DNA from: Phytophthora sp. 'mugwort'
Lineage: Eukaryota > Oomycota > Peronosporomycetes > Peronosporales > Peronosporaceae
Length of the DNA stretch: 64,000 nt
Direction: 5' to 3'
Assembly (NCBI GenBank): GCA_033558025.1
Contig: JAUCEF010000002.1
Location: 2,046,001 to 2,110,000, forward strand
In this document: in pieces, positions 10,302-19,219 of the stretch
Position numbering within the stretch: the stretch's first letter is position 1
How the letters are laid out: each line of letters opens with the position of its first letter
The notes under the pieces: generated by a model
The model's input: the letters and a program-made list of their open reading frames with translations, nothing else
Told to the model about the DNA's origin: nothing
Databases searched by the model: none
Translations under genes and position numbers: made by a program

Positions 10302-13300
10302 TTGATAAACACTCACCGGGAGACGCAAGGCGGGCGTGGAGCTAACTCCGGTACCCCGGTATCGGAGCTCCTGGAGATCGAAGAGCTTTCATACGTCGAG
10401 TTTCTCAAGTCATTGAAGGCGAGAGAGTTTGAGGACCTCGTCCTTCTCCACCGAGAGCAGGACCCAATAGAACTTAATAGCTCGTCAGTCATGGACCCAG
10501 ACGTTCTAGAAGATGACACTCGTGTCTCAGAGACAAAGGTGTTATGGCGCAGCCATTCCAAAGGATCCTTCTGATCCTTATTGCCCCCCTGCTGAAGGAT
10601 TTCTCGGACGTGATCTCCGAAAACCCTCCATCCGTATTACCACCGGATCGTGGCCTTCGCCACGAAATTGACTTAGAGACTGGTAACAAGTACTGCACGA
10701 CACGTCAGTGGCGGCTTCCAAGGGAACAAGTCGATGTAATCGACGCGTGTTCTTCGCGGCGAAGCATGCCGCTGGCATGGTGCGCGAGTCGAAGTCGCCA
10801 CACTCGTCCCCGACGTTCTGACGTTTTGGGTGCGCAAACCCAACGGGGAAAAGAAGTGGCGCATGGTTCACGCCTTCAACAAACTGAATGCTGCCATCAT
10901 CCCGGCGTCAACGCCTATTCCTAGGGAAGATGTGTTGCAGAACAACATGGCGGGCTGCACTGTGTTCAGCGCGCTCGACATGGTCGAAGGGTACTATCAG
11001 CTACTGATGCGGGAATCGGATATTCCTCCCACAGCAGTGAGCACTCCCAGCCGAATGTTGTAGGAATGGTTGGTGATGCCCCAAGGGCTAACGCACCAGC
11101 GACGTTTAATCGCTTGGTGCCGCAGCTTATTCCGGCCGCTGAGGCACTTCGTGCAGACCTACTTCGACGACATCTTCGGTCACAGCCGTGTTGCGGATGG
11201 AAAGACGAACGTCGAAATGCACATTGTACACCTCCGTGAGGTTTTGTTGTGCACGAGGGAGAACCGTCTGTATACAAACATTAGCAAGTGCATCTTCGGC
11301 GCGGAGGAAATCCTGTTCCTCGGGTGCTTCCTTGGGAAGGACGGCGTAAGGGCTGACCTCGAGAAGATTGACGCAATCTCACAGTGATCAGTGCCTACCT
11401 CCCAGCGGTATCTGCGCAAGTGGCTCGGCCACGCCAACTACTTGCACAATTATAGCGAGAACTACGCTGAATTGGCCAGGCCTTTGACGAACCTCCTAAA
11501 GAAGAAGCAGAATTGTCATGAATGGTTATGGACCGATGAGGCTCAAAGAGCCTTCGAAGCCATCAAGCAGAGTCTGCAGATTGCCCCAATCCTGGCACTC
11601 CCCGACGAGGATCGTCCGTTTAGCGTGGTGTGTGACGCCTCGGACTTTGCCATCGGCTCTGTCCTGCTCCAAGTTGATGCCGAAGGCAGGGAGAGGGTGA
11701 TCTCGTTCCAATCCCGGCAGCTGAATGTTGCGGAAAAGAACTATCCTGTCCATGACAAGGAACTCCTCGCGATGTAGTACATGTGATATTGCAGATCCGG
11801 ATAAGATGGAGGTTGACCGGCAGCTGGAGGATCCACATCGCCAGCGGCAGTCATAACAGCGTGATGGATCCAGACCATGCGACACGCCAGGTCTGTATAT
11901 GGTACGGATCCTGGATCCGTCCCGTGGGGTAAGGTTTAGGTACTAGATCCGATTAGTTTAGTGCACACCGGGTAGAAGATCCGTAGCTAAAGGGAGGTAG
12001 AGTGGAGACAAGTGGCTAGGAATAGGTCAGAGATGGGAGCCTGGATTGTAAGTAATCCGTAGGATAGGTTGTGGGATGGGATCCGAAGGTAGATAGGCTA
12101 AGGTATAAATCAGATCCGAATTTGCACTGGAGACAGACTTGACTATAGTATAGGGGATTTCTATTGGCCCCATCCATAGACCAAGTCTAACTTTGGCAAT
12201 CTTCCTGCACACGTGGCAGCCGCTGGATAGCTTGGCCAGGTCGCGCTCGCCCTTTGGCTTCTTAACTCCCCCCCCAGGATTCCGCTATTGGAGGCGGCAA
12301 GCATCGTAAAGGAGCAAGGACAACTCCGATAAGGAGCAAGGACACCCTCAAGAAGGAACATCTCTTGATTCCGTATTTTTATTACGGATCCACAAGGTCT
12401 ACGCAAGAGCTCAAGATTAAACCGACACCGGATCTCGTACGCAGGAATACCCGCGCAGATCCACCCCCTCCCAAGTCCTCATAAGGACGTCCAAGGCCCA
12501 CCAAGTGCGCATCTCGTGTCGACGAGGGAGCAGTACCAGTCCGCCGAGGGTACACAAGGTGAACCACTCAGCAACAATACGGCCGTCAGAGTACCCCTCC
12601 GTTAGTCCGTGCCTGGGCGCAGTGCGTGTGAGTTGAGATCCTACTGAATTTCAGCGGATCTGCTCCACCACATACGCGCTAGTGAAGCGCAGGGTTCATC
12701 GACTGGGCAGCAATTCCTTTGCGATCTACACAGACCATGCCTCGTTGAGGACGGCGACCTCGTCGCCGCATCTGTCTCAGCGCATGGCGCGATGGTTATC
12801 ATTCTTCACCGAGTACAACTTCACAGTGGCTTCCAAGCCGGACAAGCAAAATGTCCTGGCAGACGCGGTCTCCACGAGACCAGATTACGAGCTAGTACAC
12901 GCTGTGCATCTCGAGTCGCTGCTCCATGAGCTGATTTATGAAGCCTACGCAGAAGACGACGATCTCAAAGATTTGGTAGAAGCACTGCCCGTGGGCTATG
13001 GGAACGCCCAACTTACGACTCGTCAACGCGCGCGGTTGCACCGCTATACCCACTCTCAAGGCCTTCTATATTACCAAGCCGACAAAGAAGTTGATCCCGT
13101 CTGGTCGTGCCTAATGACGACGCCCTGAGGCTCCGAATCCTCGTTGTGGCCCACGACACGGCGCTCAGCGGCCACTTAGGGCGAGAAAAGAGATACACAT
13201 TGGTGGCACGGGACTTTTGATGGGCCCACATGTACAAGTGGGTTCGCTCTTACGTCAAGACGTATGAAACGTGCCAACAGGTGTAATTCTCGTCCGCTTC

Positions 13301-13846
13301 GGCAGCTCCACTTATAAGCTTGCCCGTTCCGGCTGCGTAACGCTCGGTGAGCATGGACTTCATCTTCGAGTTACCGCCCGATGGGCGAGGCCATACTGGC
13401 GTCTTGGTTTTCGTTTGCCGACTGAGCAAGATGGTGCGGCCGGTCGCCGTGAGGAAGAGCGTGACAGCGCCGCAGGCAACACAGCTCTTCATTGACAATG
13501 TCTTCCGTCATCACGGCCTCCCAGAGGCATTTGTCAGCGACAGAGACCCTCGATTGTGTCTCACTTCTGAAAACACCTGTTCCGACTTCTCGGTACGAAG
13601 CTGGACATGTCCACAGCGGACCATCCGCAGACCGATAGTCAAACAGAACGCGTCAACCGTGTCTTGAAAGACCTCTTGCACAGTGTCTGGGTGGTAGAAC
13701 CCACGAAGTGGAGCACGCAGTTGGCGCAAGTGGAATTCGCGCAGAATAACGGTTCATGTTTCCTGCGGGGTTCACCCCCTTCTATGTTAATGGGTTGCGG
13801 TATCTGCGTACGCCGCTATCATTGTCTCCAGCTTCTGATTTGACAT
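10302..13846 (+). pseudogene. Ty3/gypsy pol (RT, RNase H, integrase), decayed and truncated
   Basis: The N-terminal part has LLEIEELSYVEFL and LNSSSVMDPDVLED, then, after frameshifts, LPPDRGLRHEIDL at about 10,640. RT follows: KLNAAIIPASTPIPREDV (about 10,880), FSALDMVEGYYQLLM (about 10,965) and the catalytic YFDD at 11,160-11,171. A TAG at 11,061-11,063 replaces a Trp codon and another stop lies at about 11,385. RNase H begins at FSVVCDASDFAIGSV (about 11,620), is interrupted by an insertion at 11,781-12,672 and resumes with FAIYTDHASL. Integrase keeps the zinc-binding His pair, but its first Cys is Tyr (TYETC). Core blocks are SMDFIFELP (first Asp), FVSDRDPRL (second Asp) and a frame-shifted HPQTDSQTERVNR (Glu). 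The reading stops at 13,846 where copia sequence begins. Several stops and shifts make it dead. Confidence 0.85.
11781..12672. repeat. 892-bp LTR-like insertion in the gypsy RNase H
   Basis: It splits a codon-continuous RNase H (…ELLAM before, …ALVKRRVHRLG after). Its two ends are imperfect inverted copies: ATGTG…GCAGATCCG at 11,781-11,799 and the reverse complement at 12,654-12,672 (15 of 19 positions). TAC lies at both borders (11,778-11,780 and 12,673-12,675). GGATCC/AGATCC words are frequent inside and there is no long open frame. A solo LTR is the simplest reading; a small terminal-repeat element is the alternative. Confidence 0.6.
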
Positions 13847-14007
13847 AGTTCGCGCTCCTCGAGCGCCATCTGCATCTTAAACTTCCACGTGTGGAAGCTG
13901 GTTCCGTCGAACTTGTTGATGCGGGCGGTCGTAGTTGAAGTGGCGTCCATGCAGAAGGCGTAGTCGGGGTCTTGGTCTTGGTCAGGGAAGACGGGGCTTG
14001 GGCTCAT
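13847..14007 (-). pseudogene. Family B copia gag N-terminus, truncated
   Basis: ATG at 14,005-14,007 within the primer-binding site; the protein begins MSPSPVFPDQDQDPDYAF and continues through INKFDGTSFHTWKFKMQM to LEEREL. It then stops matching at 13,847, where gypsy integrase starts. It is the same start as the longer family B copy at 51,816. About 54 codons of gag remain, enough for the N-terminal gag fold seen in UBN2/DUF4219-type copia gags, but not for function. Confidence 0.75.
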
Positions 14008-14011
14008 AACC

Positions 14012-14373
14012 AAAAGGCTTGGTCACTTGATGGCAAAATGCAAAGAGATTGATTTAGGTCCTTAGTTCGCAAACTCCTTGCTACCTCTAAGCCTACAGTT
14101 CTACCTATGGGTACATGGGTACACTCTACTGGATTCTCCACTGGATACTGAGTTACTTCAGCCAATCGGCGAGTGCCACGTAGAGCCCATCTTGTACCCA
14201 CAATCTTGTACCCACCCGTGGCGTAATCGTCCATGGCGTAAACACCGTCCCATAAATACCGTGACGTAATCTTCGTCCCGTAATCGCAGAAATGGTTGTA
14301 GTGTCACTGAGCGAAGGTCAAACCGGTATATTACCGGTATACCGTAGCTGGTCGAGACGTTTTCTTGACAACA
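14012..14373 (-). repeat. Family B LTR
   Basis: Minus-strand copy running from CCTTTT next to the primer site (14,012) to TGTTGTC at its 5' end (14,373). It carries the variant AAGAAGA-type 5' end and the ATATTACCGGTAT variant shared only with the LTR at 14,434, with which it forms an inverted pair. Confidence 0.85.
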
Positions 14374-14433
14374 CAGTGTGCTCCGGAGCAAGCTCGGCAT
14401 CGAAGCGCTGAAGGCTGTCGAGTCGAGTGGGAG
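14374..14433 (+). pseudogene. Last 60 bp of a family B pol before its 3' LTR
   Basis: Encodes SVLRSKLGIEALKAVESSGS, the C-terminus of family B RNase H seen whole at 47,682-48,032. It ends in the purine tract GAGTGGGAG that precedes the LTR. The rest of that element is missing. Confidence 0.8.
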
Positions 14434-14811
14434 TGTTGTCAAGAAGACGTCTCGACCAGCTACGGTATACCGGTAATATACCGGTTTGACCTTCGCTCAG
14501 TGACACTACAACCATTTCTGCGATTACGGGACGAAGATTACGTCACGGTATTTATGGGACGGTGTTTACGCCATGGACGATTACGCCACGGATGGGTACA
14601 AGATTGTGGGTACAAGAAGGGCTCTACGTGGCACTCGCCGATTGGCTGAAGTAACTCAGTATCCAGTGGAGAATCCAGTAGAGTGTACCCATGTACCCAT
14701 AGGTAGAACTGAAGGCTTAGAGGTAGCAAGGAGTTTGCGAACTAAGGACCTAAATCAATCACTTTGCATTTTTCCATCAAGTGACCAAGCCTTTTCTCAA
14801 CACCTTTAACA
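14434..14811 (+). repeat. Mosaic LTR: family B body with a family A 3' end
   Basis: Starts TGTTGTC and follows family B LTRs to GACCAAGCCTTTT, then switches to CTCAACACCTTTAACA, the last 16 bp of family A LTRs. It serves as 5' LTR for the family A gag-pol at 14,816. Confidence 0.8.
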
Positions 14812-14815
14812 GGTT

Positions 14816-17800
14816 ATGACCAAGCACCATGTCCTCTGCCCAAGACGTCTCGACCAAGCCATCGACAAGTTCAACGGAGACAATTACGCGACGTGGAACC
14901 GCTACATGCGTGGCGTGTTCCTGACCAAGTCGACGTGGCATGTGGTGAATCGGGAAACGTCTCCATCCTTTACGGACTCCCGGGCCAAGGACGAGTATGT
15001 CAAGTCGAGCAACATCGCTTTTGGACTGATGTTGCTTCACATGGGCGCCGACTACCATCATGTGGTCGATGACTGCGAGGAAGCATGGATCGCGTGGACG
15101 CGCTTGAAGACGCTGTACGGTGGATCGCAGAAGGCTGGTCGCATCTACCTCAAGCGACAGCTCTTCAGCATGGAGATGTCGGAAGGTGGCAATGTGTTGC
15201 ATCGTTGCAATGATGTCCTGAACATCAGCGCCAAGCTCAGCAGCATCGGCGCCAAGATGGAGGACGAGGACGTGGCGATCTGCTTGCTGCGCAGTCTCCC
15301 CAAGAGCTACGAGAACGTCGTGCTGAATTTGGAGATGAGCAATGCGGAGCTGCGGCCGCAAGACGTTGTGAAGGTTCTCACGAACGAGCACATCAAGCGA
15401 CATGGCGAGAAGACGGCGACGGTGAAGACTGAGAACGCGGCCAAGGCGTTCAGCACCGACCGTGAGCCTCGCCAACGCACGTACTGCGGGAAATTGGGGC
15501 ATATCATTGACAAGTGCTGGACCAAGCAGAAGGACGAGAAGCGAGGGCCAAGACGCGGCGGCAACGGCCGTAGACGCGGGGCCAACAACATCCAGTGGAG
15601 AAACGACGGCGACGGCTACGACAACGACTACGATCGAGTGGCGTTCGCGGTTTCCCTGGAATGTGGAGTTTCGGCGGACAAGAATGTGTCCGGGATGTGG
15701 GCGGTCGACAGCGGTGCCACGCACCATATTTGCAACGACAAGTCCAAGTTCGCCAATTTGATCGAGCTAAATGAAGGCGAACTTTCGGTGGCCGATGGCA
15801 ACAAGGCTGCCATCAAGGGTGTGGGGACCATCGTGGAAAGAGTGGTCCTGCCTAACGGCGACGAGCGCGAGATCGAGATCAAGAACGCGCTTTACGTGCC
15901 AAATATGAGCAAGAATCTGCTTTCAGTGCCGCAGATAAACAAGCATGGCAAGTTCCAAGTGATATTTGACGGCACTGAGATGCACGTTTCGCGCAAGGAC
16001 TCGAATCAAGTGGTGGCGACGGCGGATCTCGTGGATGGACTCTACTGGCTTCGCACACCTCAGCGATCGACAAATGCGGCGACAAGTGGAAGGACGGTCG
16101 ATTTGCACGCGCGTATGGGTCACGCTCCAGTCGAGGTTCTTCGCAAGATGGTCGACACCAAGATGATCAAGGACGCGAAAGCACCTTCCAGGTCGAGTGG
16201 ACCAAGTGTGTGTCGTGGTTGCCAGCAAGGCAAAATGGTCAAAAAACCATTCCCAAGCAACCGTGACAAGCGTCGCTACGACACATTTGAGCTGCTCCAC
16301 TTCGACATCTGCGGACCCATGGAAGAAAACTCGTTTGGCGGCAGCAAGTATCTGCTACTGATCGTGGACGAAGCCAGCGATGCATGAAGGGTTTCTGTCT
16401 GCGTGCCAAGTCGGAAAGTGAAGACTGCATCAAGACATACATCATGAAGGTGCAGACGCAGTTCGGCAAGAAGGTCAAGTTCGTGCGGCACGACGGAGCT
16501 CGTGGGTTTGCGACTAACTCGCTCAAGGATTTCTACGAAGATGAAGGCATCGAGCAGCAAACCACGGTTCCGTACGCGCACCAGACCAACGGCACGGCAG
16601 AGCGAGCCATCCGAACTATCGTCACGATCGGCCGCAGCATGTTGCACCACGCCAAGCTGGACAAGTGTTTCTGGGCTGAGGCGGCGATGACGGCCATCTC
16701 TGTGAAGAACCGCCTGCCGTCACCCAAGATCGAGCACAAAACTCCGTTCGAGATCGTCTACAAGTCCAAGCCGAGTGTGAAGCACATGCGTGTTTTCGGC
16801 TGTCGGACGTACATCCTGACTCCGCAGGAGAAGCGACTCAAGTGGGATCCCAAGGCTCGCGCCGGATTGTTTCTGGGTTACGAAGAAGTGTCCAAGGCGT
16901 ATCGACTTTATGACATCGAGGCGGGGCAGGTGGTCATCAGTCGCGATGTCAACTTCGATGAATCGACCTTTGGACTTTCACCGCCGATTTCTGAATGAAG
17001 ACGTCGACGACCTGGACTTCGACTCGCTCGACATCGACGATGATGGTCCGCGCCAGACGGAGTACAAACAGGCAGGGAAGCGCAAGAGCCGCCCGAGTGA
17101 CGAAGATGAAGCTGCCAGAAGACCGCGCGCTGTGCGTCATCGACCTGGACTGGAAGAAGCAAGTGCACCGAACGACTCCCCTTCGCACCGAACAGACGCA
17201 GATGAAGAAGAAAAGTCTGGAGACCAAGATGAAGAATCGACTCCATCTGTGTTTTGTCGTGCAAGTACCAACGCAGTCGAAGCAGCAGTGAACTTATCGG
17301 AGCCGTCGACATTCCAAGACGCGGTGAACGGACCTGATCAAGTGCATTGGCGCAAGGCTGTTCGCGCGGAGCTAAAGTCGATGCGACTTCATGGTGTGTT
17401 TCGTGCTGCCAAGTTGCCCAGCGGACAACGCGCCATCGGTACCAAGTGGGTGTTCAAGAACAAGCGCAAAGCCGACGGATCGATCGAGAAATACAAGGCG
17501 CGCCTGGTGGCCAAGGGTTTCAAGCAAAAGTACGGCATCGACTACACGGAGACGTTCTCGCCCGTGGTCAAGTACGTGACGCTGCGCATGGTCATCACGA
17601 TCGCCAAGTACTTTGGCTGGCCCCTCGACCAACTCGACGTGGTGACTGCGTTCCTATACGGGATAAGGAGTTGGTGTTCTGCGTGGTTCCTGAAGGCGTT
17701 CTGCGTGGTTCCTGAAGGCGTCGAGCTGGATGGTGATTTCGACTGCCTGGAATTGGTGAAGGCGATCTACGGTCTCAAGCAAGCTTCGCGCGTATGGAAC

Positions 17801-18868
17801 GAGACCTTCGACGAATTCGTGTGTTCTATCGGTTTTCAAGTTTCAGCCTTCGACCCGTGCCTCTACATCAAGGTTGTCGATGGCCACTGTGTGCTCGTGC
17901 TGGTCTACGTGGACGATGTGTTGGTCACCGGAAGTTCACCCGAACTGATCGCACGCACCAAGAGTGACCTGAAGACACGCTTCGAAATGACTGACAGTGG
18001 CAAGTGTGTGTTCGTTCTTGGAATCGAGCTGGTGGATGGCCCGGACGGCAGCGTGACGATGTGCCAGCGGCGTTATGTGGATGATATCCTGAAGCGTTTC
18101 GGTATGGACGAGTGCAAGGCTGTGGTGAGTCCGGTAGACATGAGCACTCGACTTGTTCCAAGTGACGCAGCGACCAAGGTGAACGCTCCGTTTCGCGAAG
18201 CTGTGGGTGCCCTCATGCACTTGATGACTGCTACTCGACCGGATATCGCGTACGCAGTAGGCTATGTATCGCGCTTCATGGAGAACCCCCAAGAGGAACA
18301 CTGGGTTGCGGTCAAGCGCTTTTTTCGCTATCTACAAGGCACCAAGACGCATGGAATCTGTTTCAAGCCAGGCAACAAGATCGACTTTCGTGGGTATTCG
18401 GATGCGGACTGGGCTGGCGACCTCGCGGACCGCAAGTCGACTTCCGGCTACACGTTCATGCTGATGGGTGCGCCGGTGAGCTGGGGAAGCAAGAAGCAGT
18501 CAAGTGTTTCGCTGTCTACGAGCGAGGCGGAATACATCGCGCTCAGTCTGGCGATCCAAGAAGGCAAGTGGATTCATCGCCTGTTGTGCGAGATTTTGGC
18601 GGCTGCCAACGAGACTGGACCCGAGCTCAGGATCCGCGAAGACAACCAGTCGTGCATCAAGATGACGAAGAACCCAGTGAACCATGGTCGCGCCAAGCAC
18701 ATCGACATCAAGTACCATCACATCCGTGATGAGGTCAAGCGCGGCGAAGTCAAGCTCGAGTACTGCGAGACTTCTATCATGCTGGCGGACATCATGACCA
18801 AGGCACTGCCAGGACCGCGCCACATGGATCTGACGGCGTCCCTCGGAATCCACGCGTGTTCGCATTGA
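14816..18868 (+). pseudogene. Family A1 copia gag-pol, two frameshifts
   Basis: Nearly full-length polyprotein (about 1,350 codons). The gag start is a variant ([14 protein letters not shown]) caused by small deletions in the primer-site region, joining normal gag at [15 protein letters not shown]. The CCHC knuckle near 15,475 has lost its first Cys ([14 protein letters not shown]). Protease [12 protein letters not shown] is at about 15,700. Integrase zinc region LHARMGH and CRGCQQGK lie at 16,100-16,225, core Asp blocks at about 16,300 (LLHFDICGP) and 16,486 (VRHDGARGF), and Glu in NGTAERA near 16,595. RT YVDD is at about 17,906-17,917; RNase H GYSDADWAGD and STSEAEYIAL at 18,390-18,530; the protein ends ASLGIHACSH. 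One-base changes near 16,380 (deletion) and 16,994 (insertion) break the frame. A 22-bp tandem duplication at 17,677-17,720 adds residues in the RT. Confidence 0.9.
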
Positions 18869-18875
18869 GGGGGCG

Positions 18876-19219
18876 TATTGACGGTTGCCGGGTTTTGGTA
18901 CTGTGTACCAGTAACCGGTTAACCCGAACCGGTCCAACACGATCCCGCGATGTTTACGTTACGTTGTTTACGCAACCGATGATTAGACGAGTAGGATGAT
19001 TGGACGAGTGCGGAGTGTTGGTGATTGGATGCATCAAATGATTGGATGCAGGGCTGCATATCTATGTGGTAGACTAGGTAGTGTAAGCTCCGATAAATCA
19101 ATCACTTTCGAATCTTCCTTCTTCAGCTCAAGTGGTCTTCACTCCGGTCCCCGCACCCAAGTGCAGAACTCCCTTCGCTCCGTTCAAGCCTCGTTTATCA
19201 AGATCCATACCTTCTATCA
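18876..19219 (+). repeat. Family A1 LTR (3' LTR of the preceding element)
   Basis: Preceded by the stop codon and polypurine tract AGGGGGCG. Begins TATTGACGGTTGCC and ends TTCTATCA. Contains four ATGATT(A/G)GA-type repeats in its first half. Directly followed by the inside of a family B gag, not by host DNA. Confidence 0.9.

Noticed and set aside
17347..17715. Gln/Arg-rich frames overlapping RT
   Set aside because: Shadow frames of the RT coding strand, recurring in each copy at the same place.
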